Source: Clostridiales bacterium UBA6388
GTDB taxonomy: Bacteria > Bacillota > Clostridia > Oscillospirales > Oscillospiraceae
NCBI GenBank assembly: GCA_002437575.1
Contig: DJQK01000099.1
Span: 1,847 to 36,587 of the forward strand
DNA: 34,741 nucleotides
Reading direction: 5' to 3'
Position 1 is the stretch's first letter. Each line of letters begins with the position of its first letter. The translations under genes and the position numbers were made by a program. The notes beneath the pieces are model-generated. The model was given only the letters and a program-made list of their open reading frames with translations. It ran no database searches and was not told the DNA's origin. Shown here piece after piece: positions 1-6,954 of the stretch.

Positions 1-616
1 TCAAAAACGCCTGCTCGCGCATTCTCGTGTGCAGCGTCTCATAATCATATTCCGTGGTGTCGAACATCTCAGGGTCGGGCTTGAAGGTGACCTTCGTGCC
101 GTGTTTGTCCGTTGTGCCGACGACCTGCATTTCCTTTGTAATGTTGCCGCGGGAAAACTGCATCTCATAAATTTTTCCATCGCGGTACACGTCTACGACC
201 AGCCATTCAGACAGTGCGTTGACGACCGATGCGCCCACACCGTGAAGACCGCCGGAGACCTTATAGCCCCCGCCGCCGAATTTACCGCCCGCGTGCAGAA
301 CGGTGTAGACGACCTCCAAGGCCGGCTTTCCGGTCTGCGCCTGAATGTCCACGGGAATGCCGCGGCCATCATCTAAAACAGTGATGGTGTTTCCTTCGTT
401 GATCGTCACCTGCACATGGTGGCAGTAGCCGGCCAGCGCTTCATCGATGGCGTTGTCGACGATCTCATAGACCAGATGGTGAAGACCCGACACGCTCGTC
501 GAGCCGATATACATACCCGGACGCTTGCGCACGGCCTCCAATCCCTCGAGGACCTGGATCTGGCTGGCGTCATACTGCGTCTCGACGATTTCATTTTTCA
601 AAATTTCTTCGCTCAT
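1..616 (-). CDS. gyrB: DNA gyrase subunit B, N-terminal part (cut by window edge)
   Basis: ATPase subunit of the type II topoisomerase that introduces negative supercoils. Only about the first 205 residues are present; the frame runs open off the left edge. The GHKL ATPase signatures are visible: EIVDNAIDEAL (N-box), LDDGRGIPVD, and GGLHGVGASVVNALS (ATP-lid glycines). The protein begins MSEEILKNEIVETQYDASQI, and the ATG at 616 is the natural start. It is the last gene of the dnaA-dnaN-S4-recF-remB-gyrB series in this window, the arrangement seen in Bacillus and many Clostridia. About 195 bases with several hairpins separate it from remB, so it may have its own promoter or be transcriptionally uncoupled. 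Gyrase identity rather than topoisomerase IV ParE is supported by the origin context. Confidence 0.96.
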   Translation of the reverse strand, partial: MSEEILKNEIVETQYDASQIQVLEGLEAVRKRPGMYIGSTSVSGLHHLVYEIVDNAIDEALAGYCHHVQVTINEGNTITVLDDGRGIPVDIQAQTGKPALEVVYTVLHAGGKFGGGGYKVSGGLHGVGASVVNALSEWLVVDVYRDGKIYEMQFSRGNITKEMQVVGTTDKHGTKVTFKPDPEMFDTTEYDYETLHTRMREQAFL

Positions 617-634
617 GAAAAACTCCTTAAATAC

Positions 635-801
635 CTGACAAAAAGCAGGGGCTTTTTGTCAGAAGGGATGCACCTCGACTGCGCGCAAGCTTTTTGTGCT
701 CCGCACAAAAAGCTCACACTTGCGAGGCGATATGTATTTTTCCGGTCGGCGAAGCCGCCGGATAAAATAGATTTCATTTTATTTCGCCCTGCGGGGCGAA
801 A
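635..801. repeat. Cluster of four inverted repeats between remB and gyrB
   Basis: Four hairpins lie in 167 bases. The first is a perfect 12-bp stem at 635-646/651-662 with a 4-base loop. The second is an 11-bp stem at 688-698/704-714 with a 5-base loop, with outer arms CGCAAG/CTTGCG at 684-689/719-724. The third is a GC-rich stem at 742-750/754-761 with one bulge. The fourth is TTTCGCCC/GGGCGAAA at 782-789/794-801. None is followed by a clear T-run on the minus strand, so simple termination is doubtful. The density looks like a dispersed palindromic element or a processed leader for gyrB. Confidence 0.6.
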
Positions 802-811
802 CTCTGCGAGG

Positions 812-1066
812 CTATCTTGCCCCGAGCAGACGCCGGGAGAGGACAGAGGCGTTGAACCTTGTCAGATACACGCGCGTCTGGCCGTATTCCTGCGTGAGGA
901 CGAAGGACTTCGGAAGCTCGTCTGTGGCTTCCACCAGACTGCCGTCACTTTGTGCCCGCTCCAGAAACTCCCGCGTGCGCTTGGACCAGGACGTGTTGTC
1001 CAGATCAAAAACGCCCAGCACCTGACTGGTGCGCACGGCGAGGTCCATGCCGATATCTACGTACAT
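812..1066 (-). CDS. remB: RemB-like extracellular matrix regulator (DUF370 family, YaaB)
   Basis: Small protein of 84 residues beginning MYVDIGMDLAVRTSQVLGVF. Length, start and position between recF and gyrB match the Bacillus YaaB/RemB family (DUF370), small relatives of RemA linked to biofilm matrix control. That function is known in Bacillus and only inferred here. Its ATG overlaps the last 10 bases of recF, which indicates translational coupling. No membrane segment or signal peptide is visible. Stop TAG at 812-814. Confidence 0.85.
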   Translation of the reverse strand: MYVDIGMDLAVRTSQVLGVFDLDNTSWSKRTREFLERAQSDGSLVEATDELPKSFVLTQEYGQTRVYLTRFNASVLSRRLLGAR

Positions 1067-2163
1067 ACGAGGCCTCCCGCACGAATTTCGATTGTTTTTC
1101 CGATCTCCGTAAACTGTCCCATCTCGCAGCAGGTGATGAGCACCTGGCCGGAGGTGATCTGGTTTAGAACAAAATCCTGCCGGGCGGCGTCCAGCTCGGA
1201 CAATACATCGTCCAGCAAAAGCACCGGCTCTTCTCCTGTGTCCCTGCGCAGAAGCTCCCGCTCGGCAAGCTTCAGACTGATGGCCGCCGTTCTTGTCTGT
1301 CCCTGCGAGCCGAAGGCCTTGACCGGAATATCTCCAAGAAACGCCTCAAAATCGTCCTTGTGCGGCCCGGTCAGACACTGCCCGGAATCCAACTCCGCTC
1401 TGTAGTGCGCCTCCTGATGGGCTAATATTTCTTCAAAAAGGACGCTCTTCGCGGCAAACGGATCTTTCACCGTCGAGACCGTGTGATAAGAAAGACGCAG
1501 CGCCTCCCGTCCGGCAGAAAACGCGTGATGGTAGTCTGCCGCGGCCTTTCCGAGCGCCTCGATATATCTGGCCCGGTGGGCGATCAGAATCGCGCCGACC
1601 TGCGCAAGCCGGTAATTGTACTCCGGAAGCGGCTCAAGAAGATCCGGCTTTTCCCGCCAATCCTTCAAAATCCGGCTCTTGCTGTCCAGCAGTCTTCCGT
1701 ATTCTGCAAGCGCCGCCGCATACCCGGGGCGCAGCTGGCACAGTGCGTTGTCCAAAAGCTTTCGCCTCGGCTGACTGCCGCCCTTGAGAACGAGTAAGTC
1801 CTCCGGGCAGAACAGGACCGTCGTGAGTACCCCCGCAAGCGCCGCCGCGCTCTTCTGCTTCACGCCACCGACAAACAGCTGCCGCGGCCGCTTTCCTGCA
1901 AACAGCACCGCGCGGATCGACTGCTCACGGCCAAGCGAAAATACGTTTGCGTTCAGGTCTGCAAAGTCGCAGCCGAAGCGAATGAGTTCCTGCGTTTTTG
2001 CCGTGCGAAAGCTCTTTCCGGCCGATAAATAGCTGACGGCCTCGAGAAGATTCGTCTTTCCCTGGGCGTTTTCTCCCAAAATCAGATTGACACCGGGGTC
2101 AAACGAAACATCCAGTTTTTCGTAATTCCGAAAATCATACAGCTGAAGATCTAAAAGCTTCAT
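1057..2163 (-). CDS. recF: DNA replication and repair protein RecF
   Basis: SMC-like ATPase that helps load RecA at single-strand gaps. The 368 residues begin MKLLDLQLYDFRNYEKLDVSF. The Walker A motif GENAQGKTNLLEA is near residues 30-42, the ABC-type signature region FGSQGQTRTAAISLKLAE is in the C-terminal third, and Walker B is VLLLDDVLSELD. The frame is open further upstream, but MKLL fits the family and its ATG overlaps the TGA of the preceding S4 gene (ATGA), so 2163 is taken as the start. It is cotranscribed with the S4 gene upstream and remB downstream. Confidence 0.97.
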   Translation of the reverse strand: MKLLDLQLYDFRNYEKLDVSFDPGVNLILGENAQGKTNLLEAVSYLSAGKSFRTAKTQELIRFGCDFADLNANVFSLGREQSIRAVLFAGKRPRQLFVGGVKQKSAAALAGVLTTVLFCPEDLLVLKGGSQPRRKLLDNALCQLRPGYAAALAEYGRLLDSKSRILKDWREKPDLLEPLPEYNYRLAQVGAILIAHRARYIEALGKAAADYHHAFSAGREALRLSYHTVSTVKDPFAAKSVLFEEILAHQEAHYRAELDSGQCLTGPHKDDFEAFLGDIPVKAFGSQGQTRTAAISLKLAERELLRRDTGEEPVLLLDDVLSELDAARQDFVLNQITSGQVLITCCEMGQFTEIGKTIEIRAGGLVCT

Positions 2164-2414
2164 AAAGCTTCCTGCGTGACCTTCCAGGTGTTGCCCAGAA
2201 AGCTCACGGTGTCGCCCGGACGGAGCTTTTTGCCGCGCTGGACGCACGTTTCGCCGTTTACCTGCACCTGCTCGTTCTGGATAAATGTCTTGGCCATACC
2301 GCCGGACTCGCAGACGTTGGCAAATTTCAGAAAATCCTGTAATTTGATAAACTCGTTCGTGATCGGTATCTCGGTCACATCAGCCGATAGCTTTTTTGTT
2401 ACGCGTACCTTCAT
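2160..2414 (-). CDS. yaaA: S4-domain RNA-binding protein (YaaA/RlbA type)
   Basis: Protein of 84 residues with an S4 RNA-binding fold visible as FIKLQDFLKFANVCESGGMA, then QVQVNGETCVQRGKKLRPGDTV near residues 49-70. The small S4 protein encoded between dnaN and recF is conserved in Firmicutes (Bacillus YaaA/RlbA, linked to ribosome biogenesis). Its start lies one base after the dnaN stop and its stop overlaps the recF start, so it is tightly embedded in the operon. The exact RNA target cannot be told from sequence. Confidence 0.9.
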   Translation of the reverse strand: MKVRVTKKLSADVTEIPITNEFIKLQDFLKFANVCESGGMAKTFIQNEQVQVNGETCVQRGKKLRPGDTVSFLGNTWKVTQEAL

Positions 2415-2415
2415 C

Positions 2416-3525
2416 TTACTCTCCCGCCTTCAGCCGCACGGGCAGAACCATATAGCTGTAGCGATCGCCCTGCGTGGGATTGAGCACGATGGGGCTCAGG
2501 CCGTTGATCATTTCCAGTGTGCACTCGCTGTCCGGCACAGCGCGCAGCGCATCGAGTAAATACCGGCAGTTAAAGCCGATCTCCAGATCCTTGCCGTCTC
2601 CGGCGATGGGGCAGACGTCATATGCCTCGCCGATGGTCGACACCGTGCGGAACTCTGCTGTATTATCTCCAAATTTGCACCGGACAGGGCTTTTGAGCTT
2701 TTCGGAAATGACAAGGCTGACGCGCTCGATGGAGTCTGTCAGCTGGCTGACGTTTCCGACCAGCTTCACCGGATTGTTCTGCGGCAGCACACGCCGCCAG
2801 TCTAAAAACTCCCCTTCCAGAATGCGGCAGACAAGCGTCGCTTCGCCGATGGAAAACAGAATGTGCTTTGAGCCCGGATAGAACGTTGCCGGCTCTTCCG
2901 TATCGCCGAGGATCTTTTCGACCTCCTTGAGAGCCGCCGCCGGCGCGACGAATTTCAGCGTCCTGTCCAGCTTCTCGTCCGGCGTATACCGCCGCAGAGC
3001 CAGCCGGTAGCCGTCGACAGCGACACTCGTAATGGAGGTTTCGTCGACCTCAAACAACACGCCCGTATGGATAGGCCGAGCCTGATTTTCGCTGACGGCA
3101 AAGATCGTACCGGAGATCATGGCCTTCAGCTCGCACTGCGGCACGCGGATGCCCTTCTCAGAGTCCACGTCCGGAAGCTCGGGGTAATCTTCTGCGGAAA
3201 GCGCCGTGATCGTAAAAGATGAAATGCCGCCTCGAATATTGACCTTATAGGTATCGTCTACCTGAATGCTCACCGTATCGTCCGGCAGCTTGCGGATGAT
3301 ATCGAAAAACAGCCGCGCCGGCATGATGCACGCGCCGGTCTCCTGCACGGACGCGTCCATTGTTACGGTAATGCCTGTTTCCAGATTATACCCCGTCAAC
3401 TGTACTTTGACACCCGCGCGGATGAGAATGCCCTCAAGACCCGCGATCGCGCTCTTCTGCGCAACGGTACGCGAGGCGACGGAGGCCGCGGAGACCAGCT
3501 GATTTTTTTCACAGGTAAATTTCAT
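2416..3525 (-). CDS. dnaN: DNA polymerase III sliding clamp, beta subunit
   Basis: Ring-shaped processivity clamp. The 369 residues begin MKFTCEKNQLVSAASVASRTV and end YSYMVLPVRLKAGE, the usual length and typical termini for the family. The C-terminal LPVRL region forms the partner-binding pocket. A good Shine-Dalgarno (GGGAGG) lies upstream of the ATG at 3525. It follows dnaA across the putative origin and is followed after one base by the S4 gene. Confidence 0.98.
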   Translation of the reverse strand: MKFTCEKNQLVSAASVASRTVAQKSAIAGLEGILIRAGVKVQLTGYNLETGITVTMDASVQETGACIMPARLFFDIIRKLPDDTVSIQVDDTYKVNIRGGISSFTITALSAEDYPELPDVDSEKGIRVPQCELKAMISGTIFAVSENQARPIHTGVLFEVDETSITSVAVDGYRLALRRYTPDEKLDRTLKFVAPAAALKEVEKILGDTEEPATFYPGSKHILFSIGEATLVCRILEGEFLDWRRVLPQNNPVKLVGNVSQLTDSIERVSLVISEKLKSPVRCKFGDNTAEFRTVSTIGEAYDVCPIAGDGKDLEIGFNCRYLLDALRAVPDSECTLEMINGLSPIVLNPTQGDRYSYMVLPVRLKAGE

Positions 3526-3793
3526 AAATGGATACCTCCCATCTTCTCTCCAGCAGAGAGAAAGGATAAATTTCAGTAGTAAGTAGTATTAGGGCAAAAT
3601 TATGTGGATAACTCTATTTTCTCTTGCCGCTCTAAGCGTTTTTCTTCCACAGTCTGCGCAGCTGTTCTTTGCCTTTTCCACAGCCGCCTCTGTGAAACAA
3701 TGGTTTCCTGTTTGTTCACAGTTTTCTTTTCGTCTTTACACAGGGAAATGTGGATAAATTTTCTTGTAAAAAGCAGTTCTTTTGAAACGAGGC
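3526..3793. other. oriC: Replication origin (oriC) between dnaA and dnaN
   Basis: The 268-base non-coding gap holds several DnaA boxes. Perfect TGTGGATAA boxes are at 3603-3611 and 3749-3757. Near matches are TTTTCCACA at 3674-3682, TCTTCCACA at 3643-3651, TTGTTCACA at 3712-3720 and TGTGAAACA at 3691-3699. Next to the 3603 box, towards dnaN, is GGGC (3592-3595), then 3575-3592, which on the minus strand reads CTAATACTACTTACTACT. This resembles the DnaA-box/GC-cluster/DnaA-trio unwinding element of Bacillus. A 7-bp hairpin (3544-3550/3556-3562) separates it from the dnaN ribosome site. Confidence 0.8.
3575..3611 (-). promoter_or_regulatory. Putative basal unwinding element: DnaA box, GC cluster and DnaA-trio
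   Basis: On the minus strand the order is TTATCCACA, an AT spacer, GCCC, then trinucleotide-like repeats TAATACTACTTACTACT, then an AT-rich stretch (AAATTTATCC). In Bacillus subtilis DnaA loads from double-stranded boxes onto the trio repeats in single strands. The match here is in order and spacing by eye only. Confidence 0.6.
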
Positions 3794-5107
3794 TCAAAGC
3801 TTATTATTGATATTGGCGGTAATGTCGCGAATGGTGTCGCCCAGCGGCGAGGTGCTCGACTGCAAGCCCTGCTCGACCTTTCTGAGTCCATGCATGACCG
3901 TCGTATGGTCACGCGCAAATTCGCGGCCAATTTCGGGAAGCGACAGATTCGTCATCGTTCGGATCAGATACATCGCGACCTGCCGTGCTTCGGCGGTATT
4001 CTTGTTTTTGAGCGTGCTTCTTAAAACCTGCTCTTCGATGCCGTAGAACTGGCAGACCTCGCTGATGATAAGCGCCGGCGTCGGCAGATTTTCGGCCTTG
4101 CCCTTGAACATATCCTTGATGGCCCTTGAAACATTCGGCACATCTAGCGGCATTTTGTTGAGCTCCTTGAAGGCCAGGATCTTTTTGACTGTGCCTTCGA
4201 TTTGCCGGACGTTATTGGTAATGTTCTCTGCAATATAGTTGCAGACATCGTCCGGAAGCTCCATGCCGAGATTTGCGGCCTTGTTCTTGATAATGGCCAT
4301 GCGCGTTTCATAATCGGGCGGTTTGATATCGGCAAGAAGACCCCATTCAAACCGCGTGCGCAGCCGGTCTTCGAGCCGGACCATTTCGTTTGGCGGCCGG
4401 TCGGAGGTCAGGACGATCTGCTTCTGGCTCTCATAGAGGTTGTTGAAGGTATGGAAAAATTCCTCCTGCGTCGAGTCCTTGCCGGCGATAAACTGAATAT
4501 CGTCCACGAGAAACAGATCCGCGCCGCGGTATTTGAGCCGGAACTCGTTGTTCTTGCCCTCGCGGACGGCGTTGATGAGCTCATTTGTAAACTGGTCGCC
4601 TTTGATATAAACGATGTTGAATTCCGGATGGCGCCTGTGAATTTCGTTTGCGATGGCGTAGAGAAGATGTGTCTTGCCGACGCCGGAGGGCCCATAGATG
4701 AAAAGCGGGTTATACGTGATCGGTCCTTTTTCCGCTACGGCCAGCGCCGCCGCGTGCGCGAAGGTATTGCTCGGGCCGACGACAAAGTTGTCAAACTTGA
4801 ACTGCGCGTTAAACTCCATGAACTGGGGCTTTCGCTTTCCCGCGCGGTAGGCTTCGATCTGCGTCTCATCCAGCACGACCAGCTCCAGGTCCATGTCAAA
4901 GAGCTCTTTGAGCGCGTCTTTGATGTAGACCGAGCAGCGCGAAACGATCATATCCTTGCGGAAGGTCGACGGCGAGAAGAGCACGAGCTTTTGATCGGTC
5001 AGCTCCAACAGCTCCGTATCGTCAAACCAGGTCGACACGACCGCCGGGGTCAGCTGCTGCTCCATATGGCCAAGCACCTTGGCCCAGATATAGGTAGAGG
5101 AGTACAA
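3794..5107 (-). CDS. dnaA: Chromosomal replication initiator DnaA
   Basis: AAA+ initiator that binds DnaA boxes and opens oriC. Domain I starts YSSTYIWAKVLGHMEQQLTP, followed by a short linker. Walker A GPSGVGKTH is near residues 139-147, Walker B LFLVDDIQF near 198-206, and the DnaA signature RDHTTVMHGLRK near 399-410 in the helix-turn-helix domain. I prefer a TTG start at 5107. It lies 7 bases after a strong AAAGGAG (5115-5121) and gives the usual DnaA N-terminus and 437 residues. An in-frame ATG at 5125 has no clear ribosome site. The gene stands first in the cluster, with lexA upstream on the same strand. Confidence 0.97.
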   Translation of the reverse strand: MYSSTYIWAKVLGHMEQQLTPAVVSTWFDDTELLELTDQKLVLFSPSTFRKDMIVSRCSVYIKDALKELFDMDLELVVLDETQIEAYRAGKRKPQFMEFNAQFKFDNFVVGPSNTFAHAAALAVAEKGPITYNPLFIYGPSGVGKTHLLYAIANEIHRRHPEFNIVYIKGDQFTNELINAVREGKNNEFRLKYRGADLFLVDDIQFIAGKDSTQEEFFHTFNNLYESQKQIVLTSDRPPNEMVRLEDRLRTRFEWGLLADIKPPDYETRMAIIKNKAANLGMELPDDVCNYIAENITNNVRQIEGTVKKILAFKELNKMPLDVPNVSRAIKDMFKGKAENLPTPALIISEVCQFYGIEEQVLRSTLKNKNTAEARQVAMYLIRTMTNLSLPEIGREFARDHTTVMHGLRKVEQGLQSSTSPLGDTIRDITANINNKL

Positions 5108-5195
5108 GAAAACGCTCCTTTCCATTTTTATGTCTGCGTCCGTGACGCGCGAAGGCCCTTTTGCGATTTTCAAATGGGCACAATTATACACCTTA

Positions 5196-5224
5196 ATTTT
5201 ACCACGATTTTGTCTCTTTTGCAA
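5196..5224 (-). promoter_or_regulatory. Candidate sigma-A promoter of dnaA
   Basis: On the minus strand TTGCAA (5219-5224), a 17-base spacer and TAAAAT (5196-5201) lie about 90 bases upstream of the TTG start. A second -10-like TATAAT occurs at 5183-5188 without a good -35. Confidence 0.5.
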
Positions 5225-5264
5225 GGGCAGTACTATAATATATAAGAATACATATACAGAGAAA

Positions 5265-5295
5265 AAAATGGCGCACGTCTGACGTGTGCCATTTT
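5265..5295 (-). terminator. Intrinsic terminator after lexA
   Basis: A 15-bp inverted repeat (5265-5279/5281-5295, one G-U pair) is followed on the minus strand by a run of T. It lies 17 bases beyond the lexA stop and separates lexA from dnaA transcription. Confidence 0.8.
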
Positions 5296-5311
5296 GTTTT
5301 TCCTGCGATGT

Positions 5312-5890
5312 TCAGTATTCCCGGACAACTGCCTTTACAAGCCCAATGATCGTACAGTTTGTTCCATCGATCGGCGCATAGGCCGGGTTTTCCGGCAGAA
5401 GCCAAATTTTGTTTTTTTCCCGCTTAAACCGCTTGACGGTTGCCGAATCGTCCAATAGCGCGACGACGATCTGTCCATTTTCCGCCGTCTTCTGCGGCCG
5501 GACGACGACCTTGTCGCCTGAGAGGATTCCTGCATGGATCATCGAATCGCCGCGCACGCGAAGCGCAAAGCAGTTTTCGTCTCCATCCCATGGCAGATAC
5601 CCTTCAATGTTTTCAACCGCCAGGATCGGCTGTCCGGCCGTCACAACGCCAACGATCGGAATTTTCCCTTCGTGGGGGTTTTCGGGCAGCGAGATCGTCC
5701 GGTTCTTTTTGTCGTCGATGTGAATGAGACCCTCTTCCTTGAGCGCCTTGAGATGGTAGTGGACCGTTGCCGTGGAGGCCAGGTCTACGCCGGCGCAGAT
5801 CTCGCGCACCGAAGGCGGATATCCCCGTTCGCGCATGAATTTCGTGATAAATTCCAGAATGCGTTCGCGCTTGTCGGTCGTCCGTGCCAT
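5312..5890 (-). CDS. lexA: LexA repressor
   Basis: SOS repressor that self-cleaves when RecA filaments form. The 192 residues begin MARTTDKRERILEFITKFMR with an N-terminal winged HTH (YPPSVREIC...STATVHYHLKALKEEG, about 24-55). The cleavage site Ala85-Gly86 is in VTAGQP, the catalytic Ser116 in RGDSMI, and the catalytic Lys153 in ATVKRF. The start at 5890 was chosen over an upstream in-frame ATG at 5950 because the family begins at this point and the upstream codons overlap the promoter. A palindrome at 5948-5957 over the -35 suggests autoregulation. Its location directly upstream of dnaA is unusual. Confidence 0.96.
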   Translation of the reverse strand: MARTTDKRERILEFITKFMRERGYPPSVREICAGVDLASTATVHYHLKALKEEGLIHIDDKKNRTISLPENPHEGKIPIVGVVTAGQPILAVENIEGYLPWDGDENCFALRVRGDSMIHAGILSGDKVVVRPQKTAENGQIVVALLDDSATVKRFKREKNKIWLLPENPAYAPIDGTNCTIIGLVKAVVREY

Positions 5891-5921
5891 CTGCCGCAGC
5901 CCCCTTCTGATCAGTATGCGT

Positions 5922-5950
5922 ATTATAGCACATCGCTCCAGAAAAATCAA
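5922..5950 (-). promoter_or_regulatory. lexA promoter
   Basis: On the minus strand TTGATT (5945-5950), a 17-base spacer and TATAAT (5922-5927), with an extended -10 TGC before it. It lies about 30 bases upstream of the chosen lexA start. Confidence 0.75.
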
Positions 5951-5957
5951 ACGTTTG
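5948..5957. promoter_or_regulatory. Candidate LexA operator (SOS box variant)
   Basis: The palindrome CAAACGTTTG overlaps the lexA -35 hexamer. Compared with the Gram-positive SOS box CGAACNNNNGTTCG, the stretch CAAACGTTTGTTTTG keeps AAC-N4-GTT but has A for G and T for C in the arms. Position supports autorepression; the sequence is a weak-to-moderate match. Confidence 0.5.
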
Positions 5958-5974
5958 TTTTGATTAAAGTTCTC

Positions 5975-6859
5975 TTATAGTCCTTCAAAGGAGAAGTCCG
6001 GAATATAGTCCTCGCTTGCCGCGGAAAAATCCTGGGTGAACCCATTTGCAATCCCGAGAAAATCGAGATAGGAAAGCACCGCGTCATATTCCGCTTTCGT
6101 TACCGTTCTGTCAAACGGCGGCATGGTTTTCGCCTTTCCCATCGGTACGTACTGGCTCATCAGGCTGAACAGGACATCTCCCTGCGGAAATGCATCCGAG
6201 AACCAGTCGAGCACGCCGAGGGAATTGTCGATTTGCCCCGGCAGCACTAGATGCCGGACGATGATGCCGCGCTTCATGATCTCGTCTTCAATGACAGCTG
6301 GGCCGACCTGCCGGTACATTTCCATGATCGCGGCCTTCGCTGTCTGCACATAATCCGGCGCTGCGCTTAATTTCGCGGCCAGCTTCGCATCGGAATACTT
6401 CATATCCGGCAGGTAAATATCGATGAGACCAACAAGCTCGCGCAGCGTTTCCACGCGTTCATATCCTCCACAGTTATAGACCACCGGCACAGGCAGCTTT
6501 GGTTCGAGTGCCGGAAGAATGGATGGCAGAAACTGCGTCGGCGTCACGAGATTGATATTCTGCACGCCGTCGTCGATCAGCCGCAGAAAAATTTCCCGCA
6601 GGTGTTTTGTTGAAATTTCCTTCCCGAGATGCTCCTGCGAGATGATGCCGTTCTGACAGAAGCAGCACTGAAGCGTACAGCCCGAGAAAAATACCGCGCC
6701 CGAACCGAAGCTTCCCGAAATGACCGGCTCTTCCCAATAATGTGCCGCGGCTCTGGCGGCAAAAATTTTGTCAGGCTCTTGGCAGAAGCCGAGCTGGCCT
6801 TTTGTCCGGTCAACGCCGCATTTTCGCGGGCATAGATTGCAATTTGTATAAGAAAGCAT
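5975..6859 (-). CDS. PflX-like radical SAM protein (pyruvate formate-lyase activase homologue)
   Basis: Protein of 294 residues carrying a radical-SAM 4Fe-4S motif CTLQCCFC (Cys61, Cys65, Cys68, spacing CX3CX2C as in PflA). Extra N-terminal cysteines (7, 10, 14, 26; CNLCPRKC...GFC) are typical of the COG1313/PflX group of uncharacterised activase homologues. The substrate is unknown. The ATG at 6859 has a GGAGG six bases upstream. The gene lies on the minus strand upstream of lexA but is separated by the lexA promoter. It is divergent from the lipoprotein gene, and their promoters overlap. No partner glycyl radical enzyme is present in the window. Confidence 0.85.
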   Translation of the reverse strand: MLSYTNCNLCPRKCGVDRTKGQLGFCQEPDKIFAARAAAHYWEEPVISGSFGSGAVFFSGCTLQCCFCQNGIISQEHLGKEISTKHLREIFLRLIDDGVQNINLVTPTQFLPSILPALEPKLPVPVVYNCGGYERVETLRELVGLIDIYLPDMKYSDAKLAAKLSAAPDYVQTAKAAIMEMYRQVGPAVIEDEIMKRGIIVRHLVLPGQIDNSLGVLDWFSDAFPQGDVLFSLMSQYVPMGKAKTMPPFDRTVTKAEYDAVLSYLDFLGIANGFTQDFSAASEDYIPDFSFEGL

Positions 6860-6887
6860 ACAGTGCCTCCATTTTCGTCTTCCCTAT

Positions 6888-6916
6888 AGTATACTGCCTG
6901 CCGCCGCTTTACACAA
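6888..6916 (-). promoter_or_regulatory. Promoter of the PflX-like gene
   Basis: On the minus strand TTGTGT (6911-6916), 17 bases and TATACT (6888-6893). Its -35 overlaps the -35 of the divergent lipoprotein promoter. Confidence 0.6.
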
Positions 6917-6936
6917 GCCGTGTTCTGTGTTAAAAT
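6908..6936 (+). promoter_or_regulatory. Promoter of the lipoprotein gene
   Basis: TTTACA (6908-6913), 17 bases and TAAAAT (6931-6936), ending 18 bases before the start codon. It overlaps the opposing promoter by three bases in the -35 region. Confidence 0.65.
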
Positions 6937-6954
6937 CGCTTTGAGGTGAAGATT

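Noticed and set aside
416..1405. Long plus-strand frame opposite gyrB, remB and recF
   Set aside because: It is antisense to well-supported genes, crosses a hairpin-rich gap, and has no domain or ribosome site.
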